Shown: positions 48,121 through 58,422 of the stretch, in pieces
Position numbering within the stretch: the stretch's first letter is position 1
How the letters are laid out: every line of letters starts with the position of its first letter
NCBI RefSeq assembly: GCF_000805455.1
Contig: NZ_JSUS01000001.1
Location: 62,001 to 126,000, forward strand
Source of the DNA: Acinetobacter sp. A47
GTDB lineage: Bacteria > Pseudomonadota > Gammaproteobacteria > Pseudomonadales > Moraxellaceae
Direction of reading: 5' to 3'
DNA length: 64,000 bases
Position numbers and translations under genes: made by a program
The notes under the pieces: generated by a model
Told to the model about the DNA's origin: nothing
The model's database searches: none
Seen by the model: only the letters and a program-made list of their open reading frames with translations

Positions 48121-50199
48121 ATGAATACTGCAGTGACGACAACAACGCCAATAGAATACAGTTACAACGATCGTTATATTAATCGGGAGCTTTCAATTCT
48201 CGATTTCCATCTTCGTGTGCTGGAACAGGCTGTCGATCCACTCCATCCGCTATTAGAACGGATGAATTTCCTGCTGATTTTTTCACGTAATCTGGACGAG
48301 TTCTTTGAAATTCGTGTTGCGGGAATGATGGAACAGCTGACTTTGGGCAATGAAAGCCGCACCCCGGATGGCTTGACACCAAAGCAGGTACTGGAACAGA
48401 TTTCAAAAACCACCCATGCTGCGATTGAACGCCAGTACCGCATATTAAATGAAGAAATCTTGCCAAAACTGCGTAAAGAAGATATTTGCTTCCTGCGTCG
48501 TGGTGAATTAACACCGGCACAATCGGCTTGGATCAAAAAATATTTCCATGAGCAAGTGGCACCGGTGCTGACACCCATCAGCCTGGACCCGGCCCATCCG
48601 TTCCCGCGACTGGTCAATAAAAGTCTGAACTTTATTGTCACGCTGGAAGGGAAGGATGCTTTTGGTCGTCAAATTGATCTGGCTGTTGTACCTGCGCCAC
48701 GTTCATTACCGCGTGTAGTCCGTTTGCCTGATGAATTGACCGATGGTAAAGAACATCACGTCATGCTTTCGGCGATTATTCATGAACATATTTCTGATCT
48801 GTTCCCGGGCATGACCGCAACTGGCTGCTATCAGTTCCGTGTCACCCGTAATGCCGATCTGGCGTTAAACGAAGACGTTGAAGATTTGGCGAAAGCATTG
48901 AAAGGCGAGTTGAGCTCGCGCCGTTTTGGCCGTGCAGTACGGCTGGAAGTGACCCATAACTGTCCAAAACACATTTATGAATATCTGCTTGATGAATTTG
49001 ACCTGAACGAAGAACAGCTTTATCGCGTTGATGGCCCTGTCAATCTGGCACGTTTGCTGTCCAACTTTAAGCGTCCACATTTACGTTATGACTCGCATAC
49101 GCCTGTGATTCCAAAAGCCTTTAAAAAGTCGGAAAGTATTTTTGCGGCCATGCAAAAGCAGGACATTTTATTGCATCATCCGTTTGAATCGTTTGCACCT
49201 GTAATTCAACTATTACGTGAAGCGGCACGTGATCCGCAAGTGCTGGCAATCAAGCAGACCCTGTACCGGAGTGGGGCCGATTCGGAAATCGTGCAGGTGC
49301 TGGCCGAAGCAGCCCGTAACGGGAAGGAAGTCACCGCGGTCATTGAACTACGTGCGCGTTTTGATGAAGAATCCAATATCGAAGTGGCCAATGTATTGCA
49401 AGAAGCGGGTGCCGTGGTGGTATATGGCATCGTGGGCTATAAAACCCATGCCAAAATGATTCTGGTGGTACGTCGTGAAAATAATAAGCTGGTGCGTTAT
49501 GTGCATCTGGGCACAGGAAATTACCACGCCACCAATGCCCGTATTTATACCGACTATGGCCTGATGACCACAGACAAAGACCTGTGTGAAGACGTGCACC
49601 GTATTTTTCAGGAATTGACCGGCATGGGCAAAATGGCCAAGCCGAAGAAGTTACTGCACGCGCCGTTTACCTTGCATGCGCAGCTGATTAATTATATTGA
49701 TGATGAAATTGCCAATGCCAAAGAAGGCAAGCCTGCACAGATCATTATCAAGGTCAATGCCTTAACCGAAGTTCAACTGATTAATAAGCTTTATGAAGCT
49801 TCACAGGCCGGTGTACAGATCGACCTGATTATCCGTTCGATTTGCTGTTTGCGTCCGGGTTTGCCGAACCTGTCGGAAAATATCCGCGTGCGTTCAATTG
49901 TGGGACGTTTTCTGGAACATACCCGGGTTTATTATTTCAGTAACAATGGTAATCCGCGGATTTATTGCTCTAGTGCAGACTGGATGGACCGAAACCTGTT
50001 TAACCGGGTTGAAGCCTGTTTCCCGATTGAAGAACCGGCCTTGAAAAAGCGGATTTATCAACAGGGTTTACTAAACTATCTCAAAGATAACCAGCAAGCC
50101 TGGCTACTACAAGGAGATGGGGTGTGGGAGCGTGCACGCCCGGCCGAAGGTGAGGCGCCGCATAATGCACAGCAAACCTTACTGGAAGCAATCAAATAA
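48121..50199 (+). CDS. ppk1: Polyphosphate kinase 1
   Basis: A 692-residue enzyme building inorganic polyphosphate from ATP. The start at 48121 is chosen because AAGGTTGGGT directly precedes it; in-frame upstream codons at 48091 and 48094 lack a ribosome site. The N-terminal domain has [17 protein letters not shown] and [12 protein letters not shown]. The catalytic phospholipase-D-like domains contain the phospho-accepting His in YKTHAKM and the segment [19 protein letters not shown]. The length is typical. A bidirectional terminator follows. Confidence 0.96.
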   Translation: MNTAVTTTTPIEYSYNDRYINRELSILDFHLRVLEQAVDPLHPLLERMNFLLIFSRNLDEFFEIRVAGMMEQLTLGNESRTPDGLTPKQVLEQISKTTHAAIERQYRILNEEILPKLRKEDICFLRRGELTPAQSAWIKKYFHEQVAPVLTPISLDPAHPFPRLVNKSLNFIVTLEGKDAFGRQIDLAVVPAPRSLPRVVRLPDELTDGKEHHVMLSAIIHEHISDLFPGMTATGCYQFRVTRNADLALNEDVEDLAKALKGELSSRRFGRAVRLEVTHNCPKHIYEYLLDEFDLNEEQLYRVDGPVNLARLLSNFKRPHLRYDSHTPVIPKAFKKSESIFAAMQKQDILLHHPFESFAPVIQLLREAARDPQVLAIKQTLYRSGADSEIVQVLAEAARNGKEVTAVIELRARFDEESNIEVANVLQEAGAVVVYGIVGYKTHAKMILVVRRENNKLVRYVHLGTGNYHATNARIYTDYGLMTTDKDLCEDVHRIFQELTGMGKMAKPKKLLHAPFTLHAQLINYIDDEIANAKEGKPAQIIIKVNALTEVQLINKLYEASQAGVQIDLIIRSICCLRPGLPNLSENIRVRSIVGRFLEHTRVYYFSNNGNPRIYCSSADWMDRNLFNRVEACFPIEEPALKKRIYQQGLLNYLKDNQQAWLLQGDGVWERARPAEGEAPHNAQQTLLEAIK

Positions 50200-50210
50200 A
50201 CAGAACCAGT

Positions 50211-50242
50211 AAAAAAGCCGGCCCTCAGCAGCCGGCTTTTTT
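50211..50242. terminator. Bidirectional terminator, ppk1 / nitronate monooxygenase
   Basis: AAAAAAGCCGGC-N8-GCCGGCTTTTTT lies between convergent genes, with A/T tracts on both sides. Confidence 0.93.
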
Positions 50243-50252
50243 ATGGGACAAT

Positions 50253-51296
50253 TTATTGGGTTTTTATTTCCAGGACCAGCTGATTGACTAAATCTGCTGC
50301 TTCCAGTTCCCTGATCTGCCCCACATTGCTGCCTGCCCAAAAAGCACCATAGCTAAAGTCTTGCTGGGTGCTGGCGATGCTCATCAGCTGTTTGGCCAGA
50401 TCATAGGTGTAGGGATATGCCGGAACCTCAGGGCGATCCGGAGCGTCGATCTGCATATGCCAGCTGCCAATTAAACCTCGTGCCGGGCGGCCGGAAAGGC
50501 TGGCACTGATCTGGGTAATACTTTGGCTAAATAATGCCTTGCGGTAGGCAGCATTGGCGCTAGAACTTCTACACTGCACAAAGGCCGTACCTAGCTGTAC
50601 GGCTGCTGCGCCACGCTCCAGCATTGCCCGGGCCTGTTCGCCATTCATGATCCCGCCAGCGGCGACCACTGGACGGTTGCAGTGTCTGGTGATGAGCTGA
50701 ACCAGATCAGCTGTCTTGATCGCAGCATCGAATGTCTGGTTGAATATGCCGCGATGCCCACCGGCCTCGATTCCTTGCGCAATAATAATATCAATCCCTG
50801 CTGCTTCAATGGCTTGAGCCTCAAGCAGGTTGGTTGCAGAAACCAGCGTGATAATGCCTGCCTGTTTTAAAGCTTGGATCTGGTGAGGATGTGGAATACC
50901 AAAATGAAAACTCACTGCTTTGGGGCGGGTTTCCAGCACTACATTCAGAAAGTCATCATTGTCCAGAAAACTTGGATAAATACAGTTCAGTCGGGTTGGG
51001 GCTTCAGCACCAAACCTGTCAAAATGCGGGCGGAGATAATCAATCCATTGCCGTGCAGTTTCAGGGTTCAGCGGTTCGGATTGATGACAAAAGAAGTTGA
51101 CCTGAAACGGTTGATCGGTCAACTCTTGCGTCTTCAAGATTTGTGCTTTGGCTGTTTCAGGGGTATTGGCCCCTAAACCTAAAGAGCCGAATGCGCCCTG
51201 ATTCGAGACTTGTGCGGCAAGTTCGGGTGTGGAAACGCCTGCCATCGGCGCCAGTAAAATCGGGTGTTTTATTTGTAATAATTCTAAAATCGACAT
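50253..51296 (-). CDS. Nitronate monooxygenase (2-nitropropane dioxygenase type)
   Basis: A 347-residue FMN-dependent TIM-barrel oxidase that detoxifies alkyl nitronates such as propionate 3-nitronate. It has the N-terminal HPILLAPMAGVSTPELAAQVS, the flavin and catalytic-His loop QGIEAGGHRG, and the phosphate-binding VVAAGGIMNGEQARAML and GAAAVQLGTAFV. The catalytic His lies in the GGHRG loop. The C-terminal AYPYTYDLAKQLM is also family-typical. Monocistronic. Confidence 0.92.
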   Translation of the reverse strand: MSILELLQIKHPILLAPMAGVSTPELAAQVSNQGAFGSLGLGANTPETAKAQILKTQELTDQPFQVNFFCHQSEPLNPETARQWIDYLRPHFDRFGAEAPTRLNCIYPSFLDNDDFLNVVLETRPKAVSFHFGIPHPHQIQALKQAGIITLVSATNLLEAQAIEAAGIDIIIAQGIEAGGHRGIFNQTFDAAIKTADLVQLITRHCNRPVVAAGGIMNGEQARAMLERGAAAVQLGTAFVQCRSSSANAAYRKALFSQSITQISASLSGRPARGLIGSWHMQIDAPDRPEVPAYPYTYDLAKQLMSIASTQQDFSYGAFWAGSNVGQIRELEAADLVNQLVLEIKTQ

Positions 51297-51414
51297 GATT
51301 AATGACTCATTGTGTTTTGAATCACCTTAACGTAAAAACAAAAAGGCTTGCAAATAATAATCGCTATTTAATAATTGAATATAGGCACTATTTTTAGTAT
51401 CTGGGCATGCGAGT

Positions 51415-52116
51415 TTAGGTCGGGGTGACATGAAACAGCGAGCCGACCCAGCTGGAAAAGGCCATAGCCAGAATTCCCCATAAGCTAATTCGCAAGCTAC
51501 CCTTGAGCATTGGTGTACGGGCAAAGTAACTGGACAATGCCCCCAATAAGGCCAGTGAAAGGATACCGGTCATTAAAACGGCCGGTTTAAGCCAGGTATC
51601 TGGACTGAGCAGGATGGCCAACATTGGTAAGGCGGCGCCACAAGAAAATGAGGCGGCAGAAGAAAGGGCCGCCTGAACCGGATTGGCTGCGGTATTTTCA
51701 TGGATGCCAATTTCATCCCGTGCATGCGCGCCCAGCGCATCATGAGCGGTCAGCTGGGTGGCCACTTCACGGGCCAGTTCAGGATTTAATCCCCGTGAAA
51801 CATAGATTTGCGTCAGTTCTCTGAGTTCGGCATGCGGATTGTTTTCCAGTTCGTGTGCTTCAAAGCGCAGGTCTGATTTTTCAATATCTTCCTGAGACTT
51901 GACCGAGATATATTCACCTGCAGCCATGGAGGTTGCGCCGGCAATCAGGCCAGCAATACAGGTAATCAATAAGGTGTGTGAACTGGCACCGCTAGCAGCC
52001 ATCCCCATAATCAGGCTGGTCACCGAAATAATGCCATCATTGGCACCTAACACTGCTGCTCGTAGCCAGCCTGAGCGTTGGATCACATGAGGTTCTGCAT
52101 GTTGTGAAAAAGACAT
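51415..52116 (-). CDS. VIT1/CCC1-family iron/manganese transporter
   Basis: A 233-residue membrane protein with about five hydrophobic helices. The first helix begins LRAAVLGANDGIISVTSLIMG, the clear VIT1/CCC1 signature. A charged cytosolic metal-binding loop rich in Glu/Asp and His follows (GEYISVKSQEDIEKSDLR to LAREVATQLTAHDALG). Relatives move Fe2+ or Mn2+ out of the cytosol. In a bacterium with several iron receptors this may protect against excess metal. Monocistronic. Confidence 0.88.
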   Translation of the reverse strand: MSFSQHAEPHVIQRSGWLRAAVLGANDGIISVTSLIMGMAASGASSHTLLITCIAGLIAGATSMAAGEYISVKSQEDIEKSDLRFEAHELENNPHAELRELTQIYVSRGLNPELAREVATQLTAHDALGAHARDEIGIHENTAANPVQAALSSAASFSCGAALPMLAILLSPDTWLKPAVLMTGILSLALLGALSSYFARTPMLKGSLRISLWGILAMAFSSWVGSLFHVTPT

Positions 52117-52347
52117 TTTCTTGCTCGCTTGGAATCATTGAAACCGTTCAGGGCTGTTGTTATAGGCGTTTAATGATCTGTAAAATTCTATTGTTGATTC
52201 ATAAACTTAATCTATTATAAATTAACTTATTTTAACGATAGCATAACGATGATTTAGTTATAATATGTGAACAAATTAACATTTTAAATGCTGGTTAAGC
52301 CTTCTCGCGATAGATCCTATGGTGAGTATTTTTAGTTGAGATTTGCG

Positions 52348-53562
52348 ATGAAAAATTCCAAAAATAAGCTGCTGAGTCAAACACTATTACTTTTAGGCTT
52401 GATTTTGCCAGTACAGCAGGGAATGAGTGCCGAACCCGATTTCGTCAAGGAAGGTGATGCTGCCTATAAACCCGGTAATCCGATTTATGACCGTTGGGAC
52501 AAGTTTTATAAAATTGAACAAAGCCAGCCGCAAGAAGCTGAAAAAATCCTGATTGAACTGGGACAACTCACGCCACAAGATATTAAAGTCTGGAAAAGCC
52601 TGACCTATCTGCAAATCCGTTTAAACAAGCAAAATGAGGCCATCCAGAGTGTGCGTAAGGCCGAGCAGCTGGCACCGCAGGATGAGCAGCTGAAACTCCA
52701 GGAAGCCTACTTGCTCAACCAGCAAAAAAGAAATAAGGAAGCTTTGGTAATCTTTAAGGATTTATCGGCTTCCTCTGATCCGGAAATGGCAAGCAAGGCG
52801 CAGCAAGCAGTCCGGAATCTGAGCGCTTCAGCCGTACCATCCACGTTTAAAGATGTCTACTTTGCGCCTTCTTATGAGTCGCGTTATGACGATTTTATTT
52901 TTCCATTGAAAATGCGATATGGTAAAAATCTGGATAATGGTCGGGCGCAGGTGTATGGCTTTGTCAACCTGAACCGGGACACCAAGTCCAAAGGCGGGGT
53001 GCGTCCTGAAATTATCGACGAAAATGCAGTAACCGTGGGTGTGGGTGCCAATTACCAGCCATGGCAATCGATTCCTGTGCGTGCCTATTTAGAGGTGGGC
53101 GGGAGTTATGACCTGATTGATCGTAACCGGGATAAATTCCGTGAAAGCGTGGTTGGTGGGGTTACCGGTTATCAGGAATGGTATGCCAACCCGGCCGCTG
53201 AACAACGTAGCATCTGGAATGATTACTTTACTGACCTGTATGGGAATGTGGCGAGCTATTCACGGGAAGACTATAACGTGATTGCCGATTTAAGATTGCG
53301 CTCTGGCTTTAATCTCTACCGCGGTGAGACGGGAACGGTACAAGCCTATGGCAAGTTACATGCCTTAGCCGATTCGGAAGGGGAAAATTATAATAACCTG
53401 TTTGAATATGGTGCAGGGGTTGCATGGCAGCCATTTAACTATGTGCCGGTAAAGTTGCGTGTTGAACGTTTGTACGGGCATTATTTTAAAGATGCGTTGG
53501 CCGATGGAACCGATCGCTATAACAATACACGTACCGAACTGGTATTTTACAAGAGTTTCTGA
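52348..53562 (+). CDS. TPR plus outer-membrane beta-barrel protein (NfrA/PgaA-like exporter)
   Basis: A 404-residue exported protein; the ATG at 52348 is preferred over a TTG at 52336. The signal peptide ends near GMSAEP (about residue 28 from this start). A helical repeat part follows, resembling TPRs (PQEAEKILIELGQLTPQDIKVW, KQNEAIQSVRKAEQLAPQDEQ), then a beta-rich C-terminal half (from about residue 170) with aromatic-ended strands and final VFYKSF. The layout matches polysaccharide exporters such as NfrA, PgaA and BcsC in miniature. It converges on the BcsB-like/GT2 gene row and is the likely outer-membrane exit for its product (inference). Confidence 0.7.
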   Translation: MKNSKNKLLSQTLLLLGLILPVQQGMSAEPDFVKEGDAAYKPGNPIYDRWDKFYKIEQSQPQEAEKILIELGQLTPQDIKVWKSLTYLQIRLNKQNEAIQSVRKAEQLAPQDEQLKLQEAYLLNQQKRNKEALVIFKDLSASSDPEMASKAQQAVRNLSASAVPSTFKDVYFAPSYESRYDDFIFPLKMRYGKNLDNGRAQVYGFVNLNRDTKSKGGVRPEIIDENAVTVGVGANYQPWQSIPVRAYLEVGGSYDLIDRNRDKFRESVVGGVTGYQEWYANPAAEQRSIWNDYFTDLYGNVASYSREDYNVIADLRLRSGFNLYRGETGTVQAYGKLHALADSEGENYNNLFEYGAGVAWQPFNYVPVKLRVERLYGHYFKDALADGTDRYNNTRTELVFYKSF

Positions 53563-53572
53563 GCGGCTTTAT

Positions 53573-54454
53573 TCAGGAGCCATAGTTGAGCTTATACCAT
53601 AATGCCACCGCATAGACCGTAATACGGTTCATATAATGCGGGCCGTCAAAAATATAGATTTTCTGTCCTTCATAGGCTTTGAGCTGGGCAATGATTTCCC
53701 ATGGATAAGCCGGACGGAACTGGCCGCCTTTCACTGGACGGAAGGCTTCCAGTACAATGACTACCTTATCTTTGCCGAACTCTGCCTGCAGGTTATTCAA
53801 AATAGCCTTTGCCTGCGCGGGCGAACGGGTTCCAACCCCAACCCCATCCTGAAAAAACACATGGGTATGGGCAGGCAACCAGCTTTTCAGCCACACGTCC
53901 AGATGTTCAGGCGACTGTTCTGCACTGTAGATACTGACCCAGACCGGTTTGGGCAAAGTGTCTAGCGCATGTGCCAGAACTCCCACGCCTAGCCAGCTCG
54001 GGTCTGCCTCAACCGGAAAATAATAACCTTTTAGCGGAATCGAGCTGGTGTTCTCAATGATTTTTCTGGAACTTTCTGCCAGTTTAAACACATTGGAGCG
54101 AGCCATCCTTTCATCGTATTCGCCGGCCAGCCCCAGAATGATATTTTGCGACCACGGCTTCTGGTTGAGCCGGGTCAGGCTGAGGGTTTTGTCCCACTTT
54201 TCAAATCCCATGTCCTGATCAAACCAGGCTTTGGACTGCACCACAGACCATTGTGGTACAAAGGTGGATACGCCAAGTAAATCCCAGTTGCCCGAGGGTG
54301 GGGTGGTGGCCAGATCCGGTTGCCAGAATATACCTTCAATCTGGGGGGGCTGCACCTCCGGATCGAAGAAGTGCATGCATCCCCCTAAACTGAATAAGGC
54401 TGATAATGTAAGAACTTTGAGAAGTATAGAGTTAATCTGCCTTATTTTTAGCAT
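53573..54454 (-). CDS. Lipoprotein resembling TIM-barrel glycosidases (DUF4434-like)
   Basis: 293 residues from the Met at 54454; the longer frame from 54490 is rejected because it lacks a signal peptide. The N-terminus has a lipoprotein signal with lipobox SLGGC (Cys26). The mature part alternates helices and strands: NWDLLGVSTFVPQWSVVQ, IILGLAGEYDERMA, LKGYYFPVEADPSW and VIVLEAFRPVKGG. This pattern resembles a barrel with acidic residues at strand ends, as in DUF4434 glycosidase-like proteins of exopolysaccharide clusters. The family call is tentative. The start overlaps the BcsB-like gene by 23 bases; it is the last gene of the row. It may trim polymer in the periplasm. Confidence 0.6.
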   Translation of the reverse strand: MLKIRQINSILLKVLTLSALFSLGGCMHFFDPEVQPPQIEGIFWQPDLATTPPSGNWDLLGVSTFVPQWSVVQSKAWFDQDMGFEKWDKTLSLTRLNQKPWSQNIILGLAGEYDERMARSNVFKLAESSRKIIENTSSIPLKGYYFPVEADPSWLGVGVLAHALDTLPKPVWVSIYSAEQSPEHLDVWLKSWLPAHTHVFFQDGVGVGTRSPAQAKAILNNLQAEFGKDKVVIVLEAFRPVKGGQFRPAYPWEIIAQLKAYEGQKIYIFDGPHYMNRITVYAVALWYKLNYGS

Positions 54455-56279
54455 TCGGTCGTTTACGCCAGTACCAGAGCAAAATTGCAAGAATCATGAT
54501 AGCAGAGATTATCATGACCAAGATAAAGAATGATGATTGCTGAACCAGCGGTGCCTTTTGGTTGCCTACAATAATTTTTTGTAAAATAAAGACTTGTCCG
54601 CTTTCTGAGACCAATATTTTACTGGCATTATTGGGAATGTCGGTCTGGATTTTATCCCATAGTCTGGCAAAATTCTGCGCCCCTTCAATCGAGTCGCTAA
54701 TCACGTCAAAGCGCTGATCGTGAAAACTCACCAGAAAACCGCGTGCAGTGGCTGGTGCATAAAGAATATCTTTGTACATCAGTACTTGTTGCTTATAGAT
54801 ATTCGGGTTGACTTGCACATTCAACAGTTCGGGGCTGGCCGGATCAAACTTGACCAGATTCAAGGGAACCGGATCGTTGGTCAGCAGCATTTTTTTGGCC
54901 ACCTGACTGATGGTCATGGCCATTTCCAGACTGCCAGCGTTGCCATCAATCGCAATGGTTGGATGGGTCGCAAAACTCATGGAAAGTGACGCAACACCAT
55001 TTTTGAGTTTATGCGGCAGTTTGACCGTCGATTTTTGGGTATCAATCCACAGTGAGCCTTTGGCTGTTGGCAAGCATTGCGAATTGACAATAACGGAATT
55101 TTCCAGCTTCATGCTGAAGTTGGTGTTATTGGAAATGGTTTTGGCAAAATAGTTGAATTGCCGGTTGACCGGATCAGATTCCAGTCCCGCCGTTTTTAAG
55201 CTGCCGGCCAGACCGCCATCAATCCATGTCGTAATGTTTGAGCCTTCCAGCAAACCGCTCTGAACGCGTAACGCAATTTGGCCCTGCAAAATATCGGTCG
55301 GCTGCCATACGGCCGGAAAGTTCAGGAACAGGTTCTTTTCTGCCTGATTTAAGCGGAAATCACTAATTCCCAAATCGGCAAGGGTCTTGATCTGCTTGAT
55401 TTTGGCCCAGGCCGGAGCCGCCAGCTTATTGGGAAGGTAGGTGGACGAGGTATCGAGCTGCTGTAAATAATCCGGATTTAACAAGCCGTTAATGGCCGAG
55501 GCCAGCTTTTCAGGCTGGTCATATTGAATGCGTAATGTCGGTATCTCGTTATCCGCACTGATCTGAACCAGTGTACCATTTGGTAATGGTGTAGCCGATT
55601 TCTCAATTTCAATAAAAAAGTTGGCCGCTTTTTGTGCCGGTGCACTTTGTTCATACCACTGGATCGGTGTGACTGATCCCCAGGCACTGATTAAACGGCC
55701 AAGCATGGATGCTTCATTGATATTGGCCGGATTATATTTTAATACCCCGACAAAAGGTGTGGGCCGCACGACTTGCGGGTTAAACAAGGCATCAGGCAAA
55801 TCTTTTAGGCGATAAATGGGCCGATGGCGCATGTAATCAATTTTTGAATTGCTGAGATAGGTCACCTGATCGACGTCTTCACTACAGAAGGTGGTACGTT
55901 CTGCTGCAGGTGAGGTTGTCGGCGAGTACTGTTGCAAGATAAAGTCGAGGCGGTGAAAGCCGCTCTTGGTTGCCGGTATATTGAAGCTCAGTGTTCCATC
56001 ACCATTCAAGGTGGTGTTATAAATCAGCTTGTCATCATATTTCACTAACAAGGTGGTGAAATGTTCCGTTGAATACTCACTGCTAAACTGGATATTCTGC
56101 CATTCCGAACCTTTACCGACATAAAAGAAATGCGGTTCAATCGTGTATTTGTTAGAGGTGTTGATATTGTCAAATGTCCAGGTATTCAAGGTATCTGCAA
56201 AGCTGGATACGGGCAAGGAGATAGCAGCACTTGCGACCAGTATTTTAAAAACCTGAAGATGTAATGGATTCTTTTTCAT
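54432..56279 (-). CDS. BcsB-like periplasmic polysaccharide-synthase subunit
   Basis: A 615-residue protein with a signal peptide (ASAAISLPVSSFA, cut near residue 28), a long periplasmic part of beta-sandwich and alpha/beta modules, and a C-terminal membrane helix (about residues 580-603, FFILVMIISAIMILAILLW) followed by a basic tail. This is the layout of BcsB, the cellulose synthase co-polymerase that guides the nascent glycan through the periplasm. Segments such as SGFHRLDFILQQY and LPNGTLVQISADNE fit the carbohydrate-binding and flavodoxin-like repeats. The start abuts the stop of the GT2 gene, so they are translated together. Confidence 0.75.
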   Translation of the reverse strand: MKKNPLHLQVFKILVASAAISLPVSSFADTLNTWTFDNINTSNKYTIEPHFFYVGKGSEWQNIQFSSEYSTEHFTTLLVKYDDKLIYNTTLNGDGTLSFNIPATKSGFHRLDFILQQYSPTTSPAAERTTFCSEDVDQVTYLSNSKIDYMRHRPIYRLKDLPDALFNPQVVRPTPFVGVLKYNPANINEASMLGRLISAWGSVTPIQWYEQSAPAQKAANFFIEIEKSATPLPNGTLVQISADNEIPTLRIQYDQPEKLASAINGLLNPDYLQQLDTSSTYLPNKLAAPAWAKIKQIKTLADLGISDFRLNQAEKNLFLNFPAVWQPTDILQGQIALRVQSGLLEGSNITTWIDGGLAGSLKTAGLESDPVNRQFNYFAKTISNNTNFSMKLENSVIVNSQCLPTAKGSLWIDTQKSTVKLPHKLKNGVASLSMSFATHPTIAIDGNAGSLEMAMTISQVAKKMLLTNDPVPLNLVKFDPASPELLNVQVNPNIYKQQVLMYKDILYAPATARGFLVSFHDQRFDVISDSIEGAQNFARLWDKIQTDIPNNASKILVSESGQVFILQKIIVGNQKAPLVQQSSFFILVMIISAIMILAILLWYWRKRPNAKNKAD

Positions 56280-57530
56280 TTATTTTTTCTCCTTGCTGCG
56301 CTCAGTTTTGTACCATTGTAGTGAATTTCCCTGTATCTTATTTTTCAGCATGTCATAGGCCGCTTTAAACACGATAAATAGAAATACCTGTGAATAGGTG
56401 ACATAAGATAAAACCGAGAAGAAATAAAGTTGGGGTTTTGCTCTTTCCAGAGATAAGGTAAACCACATTTGCGCGACGTATAGACAGAACGATAAGCCCC
56501 AGAGCAGGGTAAACGGGCCAGGGACGGTAATCCCGGCAATCCCGAGCAAGCCGAGGGTTAAGGTAATGTGACTCCAGATCAGCGCCGGCACAAACAGGAC
56601 ATAACACATGATGTTGTTAAAAATTTCGATGCCGATTGGAAACGGCTTCCTTAATGCAATCGGTAAATATTTACTGGTGACATAAAAGTTGCCTTGAGTC
56701 CAGCGCGAGCGTTGCTTGACAAAGACACTCAAGGACGGCGGGTCTTGCTGCCAGCCGACGGCATAAGGCACCCATTTGATCCGTCTTTGACCTAAAAAAA
56801 TCCGGAAACTCATTTCGGTATCGTCAACCAGTGATTTTTCGTCAAAGCCGCCCAAGGTCTCCAGTGCATCCCGCCAGATCACATAATTGGTTCCCATCAG
56901 GGTGGAAAGTTCAAAACGCTGCCAGCGCCCACCTTGGAAAATCCATTGAAAGAAAATGAATTCGATGGCAATAAACCGGGTCAGGATACTGTCACGCCAG
57001 TTACGTGTGCGCACCTTGCCGTTTACGGCGACCAGTTTTTTATCTGCCAGTAAGGTCTGTGCCAGTAAACGTACACAGTCCGGCTCCGGGGTACTGTCGG
57101 CATCATAGACTACAATTAGTTCACCTTTGGCATGCGGAAGGCCATTATTCAGGGTGCGTGATTTGCCTTTACCTCCCATGCCTTTCGGCACATTGACGAT
57201 CTTGATACAGGGATAAATTGCCGCCATACGTTCGGCAATTTCCAGCGTATTGTCCTTGGAGCCATCGTTGATGAGTAACACTTCATAGGCATGTGCCGGA
57301 TAATCCTGCTGGGCAATGGCATGCAAGGTATCCTCAATCACCACGCCTTCGTTGTAGGCCGGAATCAAGACACTTAATACAGGCCAGTGTTCGGGCACTG
57401 GCAGGTTTTCCAGTTCTTTGGCGGCATTCTTGGAATATTTCCAGGCCTGAAAACTGAGCCAGGCCCAAAAGGCTTGTGGAATCCAGATACCTAAAAAGCC
57501 AAACAGAAAAAGAATATCAATTGCGGGCAT
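56280..57530 (-). CDS. Processive family-2 glycosyltransferase (polysaccharide synthase)
   Basis: A 416-residue inner-membrane synthase. One N-terminal helix (residues 4-25), then a cytosolic GT-A domain: VLSVLIPAYNEGVV, DGSKDNT, the DxD motif DADSTPE, the acceptor-site LVDDTEMSF, and QRSRW (Q-x-x-R-W), the mark of processive synthases such as BcsA, PgaC and HasA. About four C-terminal helices follow. It lacks the PilZ domain of BcsA. Neighbours are a BcsB-like protein and, upstream, two membrane proteins; no PgaB deacetylase or PgaD is present. The sugar used cannot be read from sequence. Confidence 0.88.
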   Translation of the reverse strand: MPAIDILFLFGFLGIWIPQAFWAWLSFQAWKYSKNAAKELENLPVPEHWPVLSVLIPAYNEGVVIEDTLHAIAQQDYPAHAYEVLLINDGSKDNTLEIAERMAAIYPCIKIVNVPKGMGGKGKSRTLNNGLPHAKGELIVVYDADSTPEPDCVRLLAQTLLADKKLVAVNGKVRTRNWRDSILTRFIAIEFIFFQWIFQGGRWQRFELSTLMGTNYVIWRDALETLGGFDEKSLVDDTEMSFRIFLGQRRIKWVPYAVGWQQDPPSLSVFVKQRSRWTQGNFYVTSKYLPIALRKPFPIGIEIFNNIMCYVLFVPALIWSHITLTLGLLGIAGITVPGPFTLLWGLSFCLYVAQMWFTLSLERAKPQLYFFSVLSYVTYSQVFLFIVFKAAYDMLKNKIQGNSLQWYKTERSKEKK

Positions 57531-58422
57531 TTATTCTTCTCCTGCGGATAATGGAAATCACCAGAATGAGCAGCAAGCCACCGCCGAGCAGTAATGAAAT
57601 CCAGGAGATCGAGCTTCCAAAGGTACTGAGCAAGCTTGGATAATGTGCAGAATAAATATAATCGAGTGGAATCACGACGGTACTCAACGCAATCAGTAGA
57701 TAGCCAAATAGGTTGGTTTCAACGCCTTCAGTGGTACTGGTATAACGAATACGGTTGATTTCCCAGGAAATTCCCAGATGCGGATATTCAATATTATTGA
57801 CGGGCATATCTGCAGGAGGATTAATCACCACCTGATAACCGGATGTCTGGGAAGCATCGGTAATGGCCTGATAGAAAAAATGTTGATGGTGTTGAATCTT
57901 GCGTGCCGGAATCGGTAATTCATTGATACTGTCGGTCTGGATAATATAGCTGCCTGCCGGTTGCGAGATCAGGTTTTCGTCCCAGCCATTTTCAATCAGT
58001 GCAGCAAGCGGTCTTAATCCGATCGCGGTAGAAAAAGTGGCCTTGGCGGCAAAATATTTGGAATGTTGCATTTCATAATAGGCAATCGGGATGGCGCCTT
58101 CATTGACCGCTTTTTTGATCTTGTAATATCGAATGGCGCTAAAATATTCGTTGGGCAAGATAATTCCCGGTTTTACTCCTGTTTCAATCAGGCGTTTAAA
58201 GCTTGCAGATTCTACCTGATCTGCAGTGAATACCGGCCACCAGGTCGCCGGTTGGGGAAATAGCTCGGTTATACTCTGGAATGATTTGGCCGGTGTGGTG
58301 GTGTGCTGTACCGCATGCTCAATCGAGCAGTGATAATACTGCTGGTAAAATTGTTGCAGGGTGGCATCGGGAAAGGTTGCACTGGTCACCAGTAAGCCAC
58401 AAATATTCAGTAATACGGACAT
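57517..58422 (-). CDS. Unknown protein with periplasmic domain and C-terminal membrane anchor
   Basis: A 301-residue protein. A short hydrophobic N-terminus (SVLLNICGLLVTSATF) may be a signal or anchor. The middle is soluble and aromatic-rich, with one Cys near residue 32 (YHCSIEHAV) and TWWPVFTADQ. Near the C-terminus two hydrophobic stretches (about 235-255 and 270-292) end in RRRRINARN. I do not recognise a family. It overlaps the GT2 gene by 14 bases and shares a base (TAATG) with the upstream gene, so it is a true member of the synthase unit. Confidence 0.72.
   Translation of the reverse strand: MSVLLNICGLLVTSATFPDATLQQFYQQYYHCSIEHAVQHTTTPAKSFQSITELFPQPATWWPVFTADQVESASFKRLIETGVKPGIILPNEYFSAIRYYKIKKAVNEGAIPIAYYEMQHSKYFAAKATFSTAIGLRPLAALIENGWDENLISQPAGSYIIQTDSINELPIPARKIQHHQHFFYQAITDASQTSGYQVVINPPADMPVNNIEYPHLGISWEINRIRYTSTTEGVETNLFGYLLIALSTVVIPLDYIYSAHYPSLLSTFGSSISWISLLLGGGLLLILVISIIRRRRINARN

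Noticed and set aside
56280..57530. Calling the GT2 gene pgaC (PNAG synthase)
   Set aside because: Length and motifs fit, but there is no pgaB deacetylase or pgaD and the partner is BcsB-like; QxxRW is shared by all processive synthases.
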